DNA of 64,000 nucleotides, from NCBI RefSeq assembly GCF_016907925.1, contig NZ_JAFBCZ010000030.1, positions 1 to 64,000 of the forward strand, given 5' to 3'. Made by a program: the position numbers and the translations under genes. Source of the stretch: Herpetosiphon giganteus (GTDB taxonomy: Bacteria; Chloroflexota; Chloroflexia; Chloroflexales; Herpetosiphonaceae). Shown one piece after another: positions 33,742-43,074 of this stretch (its first letter is position 1; each line of letters starts with the position of its first letter). The notes beneath the pieces were generated by a model, which saw only the letters and a list, made by a program, of their open reading frames with translations, was not told the origin of the DNA and searched no databases.

Positions 33742-36700
33742 TTAAGCAGTGAGGGTTACTGTGCCGGGGCTATCGTTGGCATCCGAATCGTCGCTCTTGT
33801 CGTCGACTGGTGGTTCAGCCGAGACAGCGGCAACTAAATCTTTCTTATCAAGATTGATTACATTAACGCCTTGGGTTGTTCGCCCATACTTGGAGATCTT
33901 ATCAGCACGCGTACGCATCACTACGCCATTGCGCGTAATTGTGGTAACAATGTCGCTATCAGTCAGCACTAATGCGGCGGCAATAATATCGCCTGGCTTA
34001 AGCCGCATGGTAATCACCCCTTGGGTTGCCCGCCCCTTGACTGGATATTCTTCAAGGTCGGTACGCTTGCCCATACCATGTGAGGTAATCACCAGCAGTT
34101 GTGAATTTGGCCGAACCAAATCCATCCCAACCACTTGATCTTTGGCCGACATTTTGATGCCAATTACCCCACTTGCTGGTCGACCCATCGGGCGTACTTC
34201 GTCTTGGCCGAAGCGGATGGTTTGACCATGTTGGGTTGTCATCAAAATATCTTCATCGCCATTGCTGGTTTTGACCCAGCGCAGTTCGTCGCCAGCATCA
34301 AGCCCAATTGCAATTAGCCCATTCGAACGCACCGAGCTATATTCGCTCAGTTTTGTGCGCTTGATTCGGCCTTTGACGGTGGTCATCACCAAATATTCGC
34401 CATCGTCGAAATCGGGAACGGCAATCAATGATGTGACCAATTCGCCTGGCTCGAGCGAGATCAAGTTGACCAACGGCAGGCCTTTGGCCGTGCGGCTGGC
34501 ATCGGGAACTTCGTGTACTTTGAGCTGATAGACTTTACCACGGTTGGTAAAGAACAGTAAGTCGTTCAAGGTGTTACACATCAAAAGGTGTGCCACCACA
34601 TCGTCTTCTTTGGTGGTCATGCCTTTAATGCCCCGCCCACCGCGATTTTGCACCCGATAGGTATCGCCAGGCAGTTTCTTGATGTAGCCGCGATCGGTCA
34701 CCGTTACCAACACATTCATGTCGGGAATCAGGTCTTCGGTGCTGATGTCGCCAGTTGCATCGGCAATAATCCGCGAGCGACGCACATCGCCATATTTTTC
34801 CTTCAGCTCAGCCACATCATCTTTGATAATGCTGAAAACCCGTTCTGGCTTGGACAAAATATCTTCGAAGTCGGCGATTGAGCGCAGCACTTCTTTGTAT
34901 TCGTCCTCGATCTTTTTGCGTTCGAGGCCAGCCAAACGGCGCAATTGCATTTCCAAAATTGCTTGCGATTGCAATTCGCTGAGTTTGAAGTTTTTCATCA
35001 AGTTGCTGCGTGCGGTTTCAGCAGTGCGGCTGGCCCGAATCGTCGCAATCACTTCATCAAGCTGATCAAGCGCAATCTTTAAGCCTTCGAGAATGTGCGC
35101 CCGCGCTTTGGCTTTGGCCAAATCAAACTCAGTGCGCCGGCGAATAACAATTTGGCGATGCTCGATGTATTCTTGCAAGGCTTTTTTGAGCGAAAGCGTG
35201 CGTGGCTGCTTGCCATCTTCGACCAAGGCCAACATATTGGCCCCAAAGGTCGTTTGCATGCTGGTGTATTTGAAAAGATGATTGAGCACCTTTTTGGGCT
35301 GGGCATCTTGTTTCAAAATAATCACCATGCGAATCCCCGAGCGGTCGGATTCGTCGCGCACGTCGCGAATGCCTTCGATGCGTTTATCCTTGACCAACTC
35401 GGCAATCCGTTCGATCAAACGTGATTTATTGACCTGATAGGGCAATTCGGTCACGACGATATGATACGCACCGCGAGCTGCTTCTTCGATATGGGCTTTG
35501 GCGCGAATCAAAATTCGGCCACGGCCACTGGTATAGGCACTAACAATCCCTTCAGTGCCCAAAATCGAGCCGCCGGTTGGAAAGTCGGGGCCAGGAATGA
35601 ACTTAATCAAATCTTCAACCGTCGCATCGGGATTATCGACTAAGTAGCTAATGCCATCGCAAATCTCGCCAAGGTTATGTGGCGGAATATTCGTGGCCAT
35701 ACCAACGGCAATCCCCGAGGAGCCATTGAGCAGCAAATTGGGCAAGCGCGCTGGCAACACCAGTGGTTCTTGATAGCCGCCATCAAAGTTGGGGCCAAAA
35801 TTCACCGTGTCGCGGTCGATGTCGCGCAACAATTCTTCGGCAATTTCCTTGAGCCGCGCCTCAGTATATCGGTAGGCGGCAGCTGCGTCGCCGTCGACAG
35901 AGTTATGCACAACACAGCCGTTTGCTAGCATAAAGTTATGATATTCATTAACCGTAATATCATAAACATCAGCAGTTTCATCTAACCAGCGCAAGCCAAC
36001 TACGCGATGATTGTACGTTGAGGCAACTTGAACTAACTGCTCAAATGAACCAAATGTTTGAATTGCCTTTAGACTGCTAGGAATTTTCTCAGTCCGTTGA
36101 GCATCATAAAGTGCAGCACTCAAATCTGTTGACCCAAATTGGGCAAGTAACCGTGAGGTGTATTGCACTATTGATTGATTCTCACTATTCCAGATAGTTG
36201 CTAAAGGTTTAGCATTACTGATAGCCGTGAGATTTAGGGTTTCAAATGCGCCAGTTTGAGGTTGTAAAACCATTGATGGATTCTTGCTATCAAAATAGCC
36301 AGCCATTAAACTATCATCGATTGTTAAGTGCTGGGCTTCTTTCCATGTCTGATCACGCAGCATAAACTTATGATCAGGCGTACAGCGAACTACTGAACCA
36401 TCATCAAAGGTCAATTCAATCAACTGAGCTTGGCGGCGGGTAATCCGTGATGAGCGGCCTTCACCAACGACAATCTTGCCTTGTTGATCAACTGAATAAA
36501 CATAGAAGATCTCGTCGTATGGTAGTTGCGCGAGTTCTTCAAAGCTTTTTTCAGTGCCATCAAGGAGCTTGATTTTGGTATCGCCAGTAAAACAACCGAA
36601 GTTGCCTTGGCCATCGACCAGCGGATAACGCATATTCCATGGTTGGGCCAGCCGCACGAGCGCATCGTACACCGAAGAATCGCCGTGCGGGTGATACTTC

Positions 36701-36918
36701 TTGAGCACTTCGCCGACAACACCTGCACATTTGGAATAGCGAACGTTGTGCAACAGCCCTTCGCGGAACATTGCATATAAAATCCGCCGTTGCACTGGTT
36801 TGAGGCCATCGCGAGCATCAGGTAACGCCCGCGAGACAATCACACTCATTGCATAATCGAGATAGGCAGTGCGCATCTCATCGACAATTGCAACTGGCTT
36901 GACAATCCCTATTTCCAT
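33742..36918 (-). CDS. gyrA: DNA gyrase subunit A precursor with intein
   Basis: GyrA breaks and rejoins DNA in gyrase. The 1058-residue precursor consists of an 827-residue GyrA interrupted by a 231-residue intein at residues 109-339. N-extein motifs include [20 protein letters not shown] and YHPHGD, and the C-extein resumes with [17 protein letters not shown], which contains the catalytic Tyr. The GyrA box-type repeats are in the C-terminal half and an acidic tail ([11 protein letters not shown]) follows. A TCGACA/TATAAT promoter precedes it, and a strong terminator follows it. Gyrase activity needs protein splicing. gyrB is not in the window. Confidence 0.96.
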   Translation of the reverse strand: MEIGIVKPVAIVDEMRTAYLDYAMSVIVSRALPDARDGLKPVQRRILYAMFREGLLHNVRYSKCAGVVGEVLKKYHPHGDSSVYDALVRLAQPWNMRYPLVDGQGNFGCFTGDTKIKLLDGTEKSFEELAQLPYDEIFYVYSVDQQGKIVVGEGRSSRITRRQAQLIELTFDDGSVVRCTPDHKFMLRDQTWKEAQHLTIDDSLMAGYFDSKNPSMVLQPQTGAFETLNLTAISNAKPLATIWNSENQSIVQYTSRLLAQFGSTDLSAALYDAQRTEKIPSSLKAIQTFGSFEQLVQVASTYNHRVVGLRWLDETADVYDITVNEYHNFMLANGCVVHNSVDGDAAAAYRYTEARLKEIAEELLRDIDRDTVNFGPNFDGGYQEPLVLPARLPNLLLNGSSGIAVGMATNIPPHNLGEICDGISYLVDNPDATVEDLIKFIPGPDFPTGGSILGTEGIVSAYTSGRGRILIRAKAHIEEAARGAYHIVVTELPYQVNKSRLIERIAELVKDKRIEGIRDVRDESDRSGIRMVIILKQDAQPKKVLNHLFKYTSMQTTFGANMLALVEDGKQPRTLSLKKALQEYIEHRQIVIRRRTEFDLAKAKARAHILEGLKIALDQLDEVIATIRASRTAETARSNLMKNFKLSELQSQAILEMQLRRLAGLERKKIEDEYKEVLRSIADFEDILSKPERVFSIIKDDVAELKEKYGDVRRSRIIADATGDISTEDLIPDMNVLVTVTDRGYIKKLPGDTYRVQNRGGRGIKGMTTKEDDVVAHLLMCNTLNDLLFFTNRGKVYQLKVHEVPDASRTAKGLPLVNLISLEPGELVTSLIAVPDFDDGEYLVMTTVKGRIKRTKLSEYSSVRSNGLIAIGLDAGDELRWVKTSNGDEDILMTTQHGQTIRFGQDEVRPMGRPASGVIGIKMSAKDQVVGMDLVRPNSQLLVITSHGMGKRTDLEEYPVKGRATQGVITMRLKPGDIIAAALVLTDSDIVTTITRNGVVMRTRADKISKYGRTTQGVNVINLDKKDLVAAVSAEPPVDDKSDDSDANDSPGTVTLTA
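35902..36594 (-). other. Mini-intein inside GyrA
   Basis: Residues 109-339 of the precursor form the intein. Block A is [14 protein letters not shown] with Cys1, block B has TPDHKFML with the Thr-x-x-His motif, block F is [19 protein letters not shown], and block G ends VVHN with the His-Asn pair. The next extein residue is Ser. The insertion is after GQGNFG, 12 residues or so before the active-site Tyr, which differs from the site used in mycobacterial gyrA. No LAGLIDADG motifs are seen in the roughly 100 residues between the splicing halves, so this is a mini-intein. The DNA is visibly richer in AT than the exteins. Confidence 0.95.
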
Positions 36919-36968
36919 GAATTTTATCCCTTACGTAAGCGCTAAATCCCTAAATTTAATCTGCTTGT

Positions 36969-36997
36969 ATTATACCGTGAAATAGCCATAATGTCGA
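36969..36997 (-). promoter_or_regulatory. Sigma-70-type promoter for gyrA
   Basis: On the minus strand TCGACA and a perfect TATAAT are 17 bases apart. The predicted start leaves a leader of about 45 bases to the ATG at 36918. Confidence 0.7.
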
Positions 36998-37082
36998 ATA
37001 TTTTTAGCACAAATATGCTATATTTCATTAATCTGCTCAGCGATCAGCAGATCGTTGCTATACTACGCTGAACAAGCAAACA

Positions 37083-37934
37083 ATGGTTGAGGCCAAGAAA
37101 TTGAGCGCAATGCTAGCACTGTTTTTATTCGAACAACACGATAGCGTTTTGCGGCGGGCTGAGCTTGCGCAAGTGCTGGAACAAGCAGACCACATGCGCC
37201 AAGCCTTGCGCTTACAAGGCTATACGGCGCTCGGCCCAGCCTTGCAAACCTGGAATCCAGCAGCCCAGCGTATGCTCTATCAACCGATTGCTCATGTGTT
37301 TGACCCGAAGTTAAGCGCCGAATATAGCGTGCAACAAATCGAGGCCCGCTTGGTAGCCGAAATCTGGTTGACGCTTGATGCTCAGCAGCGCTACAACCTG
37401 GCTGGCATCTACGATCAATTGGCTGAGCAAGGCTTAGAGCCATTGAGTGCACCGTTGATTCCAGTCTTGCCGCTGGTTGGCGTTGAGCCACGAGTGCAGG
37501 CCTATATTCCGGTGGTGCCGCTGGGAACGCGGGCGTTGTGGCCACGTCATAGCTGGTGGGTGCGCAAACTTGGCTGGCAAAGGCCTGTGCCTGAGCTTGG
37601 GCAACAATTGACATGGCGCGATCAATGGCAGCACACATGGCCGCCATTTTTACGCTTGCAACTAGCTGCAATCATCAGCATTTTGCTGTTGAGCATGCCA
37701 TGGGCCTTGCTTCAATGGTGGCTAGGGGCTGAGCCACAGGTGCTGTTTTTGCAAAGCTTTGCGATCTTCACAGCGCTGCGTTGGTTTGGTATCATTGGAA
37801 GCATGCTATTGGGAGTGGTAATTTGGAGCCAGCGCCGCAGTGCAATTCAGGCATGGAACCGTTTTTGGGCAACGACCCCAACACCACCCCTTTTGATCAT
37901 TGAGCTAGAGTCGGAGAAACAGCGTGAGCAATGA
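37083..37934 (+). CDS. Membrane protein of unknown family, copy 1
   Basis: A 283-residue protein with a soluble N-terminal part of about 180 residues and two membrane helices (about 196-217 and 227-252), then a short tail. The phrases IPVVPLGTRALW and AIQAWNRFWATTPTPPLL recur in the next gene as VPVVPRGTNTLF and AIANWNRFWQQRPTPPELL. An extended -10 box TGCTATACT lies at 37056. It overlaps the next gene by 11 bases. No known domain is recognised. Confidence 0.8.
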   Translation: MVEAKKLSAMLALFLFEQHDSVLRRAELAQVLEQADHMRQALRLQGYTALGPALQTWNPAAQRMLYQPIAHVFDPKLSAEYSVQQIEARLVAEIWLTLDAQQRYNLAGIYDQLAEQGLEPLSAPLIPVLPLVGVEPRVQAYIPVVPLGTRALWPRHSWWVRKLGWQRPVPELGQQLTWRDQWQHTWPPFLRLQLAAIISILLLSMPWALLQWWLGAEPQVLFLQSFAIFTALRWFGIIGSMLLGVVIWSQRRSAIQAWNRFWATTPTPPLLIIELESEKQREQ

Positions 37935-38811
37935 CTTTCCCATCGAACAAATAATTGCCCAACATCTGCCTGAGGCGATGGCGCTCCAATTGCATGTTTT
38001 GCCAGCCCACCAAGAGCTGATTGCCCCGTTGCCGACAGGCTATGTTGGGCCAGTTATGGCCGCAGCAGAACAGTGGCTCAAAGTCCATGGCTATCGCACC
38101 TTGGGGCCATGGATGATTGCTTGGGGACCAACTGGCCAGCCTCAATTACGCCGCCCAGTTAGTGGCGCGCTCAAGGCAATTCGCGAAAAAGATTTTCAAA
38201 CGGTTGAAGTGCCAGAACAATTGCTGTTAGCGGTGCCATTCGTTGGCTGGCCTGTGCTGCCGCATAATTTTACCCAACCAGTTAATAGTGTTGGGCTGAA
38301 TATCATGGGGTCGCCCATGTTGCTCGCCTTGACCGATTCGCCACCAACGATGGCTTGGGTTCCAGTCGTTCCGCGCGGCACAAATACGCTTTTTTCGATT
38401 GAGCGCAGCAAAATTGGCCTCTTGCCAACGCCACCGAAAGCAGGCCAGCAAGTACCAATGCTTGATGCATGGCTACGAGCAAGCTATACCCTAGGCCGCT
38501 TTTTGACAATTCTCGTGGGTGGCTTTGGCTTTTTAATATCGATTAGTGTGATTTTTTCGGTGCTTATCGGCGACATTGACCTTAGCTCAGTCCAATCGCT
38601 TTCTTTTATTATCGCGTTTCAATATGGTATAAGGGCGGTTTTGAGCAGCCAATTTATTATCATCCCATCGATCATTATCTTTGCGATCATTGGGGCCTAT
38701 AAAATGAATGCAATCGCCAATTGGAACCGTTTTTGGCAGCAACGCCCAACGCCACCAGAACTGCTGCTTGGCAGTCGCGGCGATGGCAAAATTGGCACAT
38801 GGTTGGGCTAA
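37924..38811 (+). CDS. Membrane protein of unknown family, copy 2
   Basis: A 295-residue paralogue of the preceding protein, with the same soluble part plus two membrane helices (about 200-225 and 245-262) and the same motifs around VPVVPRGT and NWNRFW. It begins with GTG inside the end of the upstream gene, so expression is coupled. The two presumably work as a pair in the membrane. No function can be named. Confidence 0.8.
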   Translation: MSNDFPIEQIIAQHLPEAMALQLHVLPAHQELIAPLPTGYVGPVMAAAEQWLKVHGYRTLGPWMIAWGPTGQPQLRRPVSGALKAIREKDFQTVEVPEQLLLAVPFVGWPVLPHNFTQPVNSVGLNIMGSPMLLALTDSPPTMAWVPVVPRGTNTLFSIERSKIGLLPTPPKAGQQVPMLDAWLRASYTLGRFLTILVGGFGFLISISVIFSVLIGDIDLSSVQSLSFIIAFQYGIRAVLSSQFIIIPSIIIFAIIGAYKMNAIANWNRFWQQRPTPPELLLGSRGDGKIGTWLG

Positions 38812-38812
38812 A

Positions 38813-39388
38813 TTACCAGCCCCAATCATCGCGGCGGCGTTTGCGTCGCCGCTTGCGCCACGGCATTAACAACGATCGGTGGTATGGCTCGCGGCCCTCA
38901 ATCAGCCAATCGGCAATTGAATGCACCGCGCCGCCAGTGATAAAGCCAATCAAGCCATAGATAATTAATTGACGATCGCTATACCAAAGCTGTTTGAGAT
39001 CGGCAATAAAAGCGGCGCTGATGGTGGCAGTATCGACGGGCGTGAAGCTATTGATTAATGTCATGCCCAGATAAAACGAGAGCCAGACCATCACCAAGAA
39101 ATAGGCCAGCCGAAAGAGCGGGCCAAACACGAGGCTATGCGAAATTCCGGCGCGATGCGGCACTAACTCGCGATAGGGCCACCAAATAAAGCGTAGTGGC
39201 CCCCAGCGATTATAGGGTTCGGAGGCCAAATCGAGGTCGGGCGAGAAGGCCATACCGGAAACCATATGGGTTCCGGCCCAAACAAACGCCGCCAATAAAT
39301 CACTGTTTGGCACCAACCGCCAAATAACTGGAATCCCAACAATGCCTGTAAAGACGGTGAGCATATCGTGGGTTTTACCATCAGGCAT
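38813..39388 (-). CDS. DUF2227-type metal-binding membrane protein
   Basis: A 191-residue protein with several membrane helices. Near the N-terminus MPDGKTHDM and FSPDLDLASEPYNRWGPLRFIWWPYRELVPHRAGISHS contain conserved His and Asp residues typical of the DUF2227/YdjM-type metal-binding family. A later GAVHSIADWLIEGR supplies another His/Asp set. It ends only two bases from the converging paralogue pair. The reaction is unknown. Confidence 0.85.
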   Translation of the reverse strand: MPDGKTHDMLTVFTGIVGIPVIWRLVPNSDLLAAFVWAGTHMVSGMAFSPDLDLASEPYNRWGPLRFIWWPYRELVPHRAGISHSLVFGPLFRLAYFLVMVWLSFYLGMTLINSFTPVDTATISAAFIADLKQLWYSDRQLIIYGLIGFITGGAVHSIADWLIEGREPYHRSLLMPWRKRRRKRRRDDWGW

Positions 39389-39468
39389 TGGGCAACGCTC
39401 CTAGAAATAGCAGAATGGATAGTTCAGATGTGCTATTATCTTTGATCGTTGGTTGCATTGCAAGCAGT

Positions 39469-39888
39469 TTAGGCTGGTTTTTTGGCTGGGGGCTTGTTCA
39501 AAACCATTTCATCAACTGAATACGGGCCGCCACCATTTAAGCCAATGACGATACAAATCGTGAGCAAGACTAAATCGTATTCCATGCCTTCTGCATAATA
39601 AAAAAATTTGCCCCAATGGACTTTAATTGCCCCAAGCATGACACAACCAAGCAATAATGCTGCCCAACGACTATACACCCCGACAGTTAATGCCAAGCCA
39701 CCCAAAAATTCAACTGTTGCCACCAACCATGCCAGCACCGCTGGAATTGGTAACTGATATTGGTTGCCAAAGGTTGCAGCAATATCACCAATCATTGTTA
39801 CCTTCGACCAGCCATGAACCACGAACACAACACCGACAACGACTCGTAATAGCGTCCAAGCGATAGCACTCAGCTGTGCGCTTTTCAT
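39469..39888 (-). CDS. DoxX family membrane protein
   Basis: A 139-residue protein with four predicted helices and the DoxX signature VVVGVVFVVHGWSKV near the start and FLGGLALTVGVYSRWAALLLG in the middle. Members include subunits of thiosulfate:quinone oxidoreductase and surfactant-like membrane proteins. It stands alone; its partner is unknown. Confidence 0.9.
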   Translation of the reverse strand: MKSAQLSAIAWTLLRVVVGVVFVVHGWSKVTMIGDIAATFGNQYQLPIPAVLAWLVATVEFLGGLALTVGVYSRWAALLLGCVMLGAIKVHWGKFFYYAEGMEYDLVLLTICIVIGLNGGGPYSVDEMVLNKPPAKKPA

Positions 39889-40000
39889 CGCGAACTCCTT
39901 GCGACAAATCGTAGTAAATGCCGCTATGATACACGCTAATAGGCTTTTTGTGTGCTACACTAGAGGCAGCGAGTACAAAAATCTCCCCAAAGAAAGCAGT

Positions 40001-40029
40001 TTGACAGGCCGTGTGTAATCAACTACAAT
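40001..40029 (+). promoter_or_regulatory. Sigma-70-type promoter for ffh
   Basis: TTGACA at 40001-40006 and TACAAT at 40024-40029 are exactly 17 bases apart. The leader before ffh is about 75 bases. Confidence 0.75.
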
Positions 40030-40111
40030 GCGACAAAATGCTGACAGGAAACTTTCCGCGCTAGGGCGTGCCGAGTTTCTGCCAGTTTTTTCTGTTGCGG
40101 TGAGGTGTATG

Positions 40112-41461
40112 ATGTTTGAGAATCTATCCGACCGCTTAACCGATGTTTTCAACCGGTTGGGCAGCAAAGGCCGCCTAACTGAATCTGATGTTGATGCGGG
40201 CTTGCGCGAAGTGCGCTTGGCCTTGTTGGAAGCAGACGTTAACTTCAAAGTCGTCAAAGATTTTGTGGCGCGGGTGCGCGAACAAGCGATTGGCGAAGAA
40301 GTCACCAAGAGTTTGACTCCTGGTCAACAAGTGATCAAAATCGTTCACGACGAATTGGTGCACTTGCTTGGTGATGCCAATGTGCCAATCAATGAATCGA
40401 AAAACCGCGAGCAGCCGACGATTGTGATGTTGGTCGGGTTACAAGGTGCTGGTAAAACAACCATGGCCGCCAAGTTGGCGCTGTATATGCGCAAAAAAGG
40501 CAAAACGCCATTGTTGGTTGCCGCCGACATCTACCGACCAGCCGCAATTAAGCAGTTGGAAACGCTCGGCAAGCAATTGAATATTCCGGTCTTTAGCGAA
40601 GGCACCGATGTTTCGCCACCTGATATTGCTGAGCACGCTTTGCGCCAAGCTCGGATCAATGGCAACAACTTTGTGATCGTCGATACCGCCGGACGCTTGC
40701 AAATCGACGAACGCTTGATGGGCGAGTTACAACAAGTCGTCGAGCGGATTGGGCCAACCGAAATTATGTTGGTCGTCGATGCCATGATTGGGCAAGAATC
40801 GGTCAAAGTTGCTGAGGCCTTCCATGCCAAAGTGCCATTGACTGGTTTGATTATGACCAAAATCGATGGCGATGCCCGTGGTGGGGCTGCGCTCTCGATG
40901 CGCGAAGTCACGGGAGTGCCAATTAAGTTCCTTGGGACGGGCGAAAAAACCGATGCCATCGAACCATTCCACCCCGATCGCTTAGCCCAACGGATTTTGG
41001 GCATGGGCGACGTGATGACCTTGATCGAGCGCGCCGAGCAAGTGTACGACAAAGACGAAGCCAAGAAAATGCAAAAGAAGATGCGCAAAGGCACCTTCGA
41101 CTTTGAAGATTTCCTTGGCGCAATGAACTCGATGCGTAAACTTGGCCCATTACAACAAATCTTGGGGATGATTCCTGGGATTGGCAAACAACTGCGCCAA
41201 ATGAAAGACCTTGACGAAGCGCTTGATGATCGCGAGATGAAACGCATCGAAGCGATTATTCAATCAATGACCATCAAAGAGCGCCGCAACCCCGACTTGC
41301 TGAAAGATCCTAGCCGCAAACGCCGGATCTCAGCGGGTAGCGGTACGCGGATCGAAGATGTCAACGCCTTGGTCAAACAGTTCCGTGAAATGCAACGCAT
41401 GATGAAACGCTTCGGCAAGGGCGGCCAAAATCCGCGCGACCTGATGCGCATGTTCAAATAA
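40112..41461 (+). CDS. ffh: Signal recognition particle protein Ffh
   Basis: Ffh binds SRP RNA and targets membrane and secreted proteins. The 449-residue protein has the N domain (1-85), the G domain with GLQGAGKTT, DTAGRLQ and TKIDGDARGG, and the Met-rich M domain with MRKLGPLQQILGMIPG. Two adjacent ATG codons at 40109 and 40112 are possible; the second has the better spacing from GAGG. It leads a cluster of ffh, rpsP, khpA and rimM, the usual order in many bacteria, but lacking trmD and rplS. Confidence 0.97.
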   Translation: MFENLSDRLTDVFNRLGSKGRLTESDVDAGLREVRLALLEADVNFKVVKDFVARVREQAIGEEVTKSLTPGQQVIKIVHDELVHLLGDANVPINESKNREQPTIVMLVGLQGAGKTTMAAKLALYMRKKGKTPLLVAADIYRPAAIKQLETLGKQLNIPVFSEGTDVSPPDIAEHALRQARINGNNFVIVDTAGRLQIDERLMGELQQVVERIGPTEIMLVVDAMIGQESVKVAEAFHAKVPLTGLIMTKIDGDARGGAALSMREVTGVPIKFLGTGEKTDAIEPFHPDRLAQRILGMGDVMTLIERAEQVYDKDEAKKMQKKMRKGTFDFEDFLGAMNSMRKLGPLQQILGMIPGIGKQLRQMKDLDEALDDREMKRIEAIIQSMTIKERRNPDLLKDPSRKRRISAGSGTRIEDVNALVKQFREMQRMMKRFGKGGQNPRDLMRMFK

Positions 41462-41467
41462 AACCGA

Positions 41468-41548
41468 GGCTATAGGCTACAGTTTGTAGGCTATAGCACC
41501 TAATTAATTATTACTTAGTGGCTAGCCTATAGCCTTGAGCCTATAGCC
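41468..41548. repeat. GGCTATAGGCTA inverted repeat between ffh and rpsP
   Basis: GGCTATAGGCTA (41468-41479) is perfectly complementary to TAGCCTATAGCC (41523-41534), and a third arm AGCCTATAGCC lies at 41538-41548. The RNA could form a large hairpin just before the rpsP binding site, so an attenuator or processing role is possible. Confidence 0.75.
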
Positions 41549-41576
41549 ACTCGCCACTTTTGGAGGAAACACTCGA

Positions 41577-42158
41577 ATGGTTCGTATTCGTCTTCGCCGG
41601 ATGGGCATGAAGCACAAGCCCGCATATCGTGTTGTTATTGCAGATTCGCATGCGCCACGCGATGGCAAGTTTATTGAAACGATTGGCCACTACAATCCCC
41701 AAGCACAACCAAAAGTTGTGTTTATCAAGGAAGATCGCGCTCGCTACTGGCTGAGCGTTGGTGCCCAACCATCAGATACCGTAGTGCGCTTGTTGAAAAA
41801 CTTGGGTGTGGTTGATGCTGAAGGCAAATTGATCGGCGAAGCTCCAGCTAAGGTTGAAGCTCCAGTCAAGAAAGCTAAAAAAGCCGTGACCAAAGCCGCC
41901 GCTGCTGCTCCAGCCGCCGCCGTTGCTGCTCCAGTCAAGGCCGCAGCCGAAGCTGGCGAATTTGCTGGCAGCGTGCGCCCATTGGCCAATGGTAGCGCCC
42001 CAGAAGGCTACGCCATCAAAGGCAACCAAAACTCAATGTTGTACCACGTTCCTGGTAGCCGCTACTACAATTCAACCGTGGCTGAATTGTGGTTCGACAC
42101 CGTGGAAAGTGCCGAAGCAGCTGGCTTCCGCGCTCCTGGTCAAAAAAGCGCTGAGTAA
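41577..42158 (+). CDS. rpsP: 30S ribosomal protein S16 with extra C-terminal domain
   Basis: S16 stabilises the 30S body. The first 80 residues are a normal S16 ([23 protein letters not shown]). The protein continues to 193 residues, more than twice the usual length: an Ala/Lys-rich linker (about 85-125) and a compact end domain (about 140-185) with [20 protein letters not shown] and EAAGFR. This resembles a small domain seen at the C-terminus of various bacterial proteins (sunset-like, an impression only). TTGGAGG precedes the ATG. The fusion appears in one uninterrupted frame. Confidence 0.95.
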   Translation: MVRIRLRRMGMKHKPAYRVVIADSHAPRDGKFIETIGHYNPQAQPKVVFIKEDRARYWLSVGAQPSDTVVRLLKNLGVVDAEGKLIGEAPAKVEAPVKKAKKAVTKAAAAAPAAAVAAPVKAAAEAGEFAGSVRPLANGSAPEGYAIKGNQNSMLYHVPGSRYYNSTVAELWFDTVESAEAAGFRAPGQKSAE

Positions 42159-42219
42159 GCTCGCAAATCGGGTGTGAGGCACTGGCTTCACACCCATTTC
42201 TATGCGCAAGGATGCAGCT

Positions 42220-42447
42220 ATGGAAGATTTATTGAACTATATCGTCGAAGGCTTGATCGATACCGACGACATTAAAATTAGCAAACGCACTGGTCACCAC
42301 AGCATTACCCTCGATCTGCGCATTCCCCAAAGCGAAGCAGGGAAGGTCATCGGGCGCAATGGGCGCGTGGTCAAAGCCATTCGCGACGTATTGGGCATCG
42401 TTGGCGCTCGCCAAAACAAACGGGTCCACCTAGAGGTTAATTCGTGA
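42220..42447 (+). CDS. khpA: KhpA RNA-binding protein
   Basis: A 75-residue KH-domain protein with the start [14 protein letters not shown] and the loop [13 protein letters not shown]. KhpA works with KhpB as an RNA chaperone affecting cell division and shape in other bacteria. The ATG at 42220 is preferred over one 18 bases earlier because AAGGATG lies upstream. It overlaps rimM by four bases (GTGA). Confidence 0.93.
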   Translation: MEDLLNYIVEGLIDTDDIKISKRTGHHSITLDLRIPQSEAGKVIGRNGRVVKAIRDVLGIVGARQNKRVHLEVNS

Positions 42448-42968
42448 CAGCTCCAAATATTGATGATTTCTTGTTAGTTGGCCGCATTTCTGCGGCGTTT
42501 GGTGTGCGCGGCGAGTTAAAAATCTCGATGATCTCATCGCACCCAGAACATATTCAAAAGCTTAAACACTTGTTTGTTGGCGACTTATCAAAGCCGTTCA
42601 CAATTGGCCGCTTGCACCAACACAAAGGCAGCCTCTATTTGTTGCGGCTCACCGAAGTTGATACCCGCGAGGCTGCCGAAGCAATGCAAGGCCTCGAAGT
42701 CTATATTCATCGCAGCGATGCAGCGCCGTTGGCTAATGATGAATATTTCTTGCACGATTTGGTTGGCTTGCAAGTGCAAACCGAAGCTGGCGAGGTCATT
42801 GGCCAAGCAGCCGAAATTATTGAAACTGGCGCAAATGATGTTTTAGTGGTGCGCAAATTGGGCCAAGCAGATATTTTGGTGCCAATGGTGCGTGCGGTCG
42901 TGCGCTCAATTGATATTGCTGGCGGCACGATTACCGTAACATCGCTGGCCGATATTGTGCCCGAATAA
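42444..42968 (+). CDS. rimM: Ribosome maturation factor RimM
   Basis: RimM binds S19 and helps assemble the 30S head. The 174-residue protein has the N-terminal barrel ([16 protein letters not shown]) and the C-terminal PRC-like barrel with [12 protein letters not shown] and [16 protein letters not shown]. Length is normal. The GTG start overlaps the khpA stop. Its place after S16 and KhpA is the usual one. Confidence 0.95.
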   Translation: MTAPNIDDFLLVGRISAAFGVRGELKISMISSHPEHIQKLKHLFVGDLSKPFTIGRLHQHKGSLYLLRLTEVDTREAAEAMQGLEVYIHRSDAAPLANDEYFLHDLVGLQVQTEAGEVIGQAAEIIETGANDVLVVRKLGQADILVPMVRAVVRSIDIAGGTITVTSLADIVPE

Positions 42969-42995
42969 CTACCCCAAAGATTCCACCAATCTGAA

Positions 42996-43024
42996 TTGAC
43001 AGCGGCTCATTGCACTGCTACGAT
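42996..43024 (+). promoter_or_regulatory. Promoter for the L,D-transpeptidase gene
   Basis: TTGACA at 42996-43001 and TACGAT at 43019-43024 are separated by 17 bases. It lies after the rimM stop and suggests the next gene has its own transcript. Confidence 0.6.
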
Positions 43025-43074
43025 GAAGCCGCAACGTACTTTTAAGCCTCAGGCAGCACGCGGAGAATATAGCT

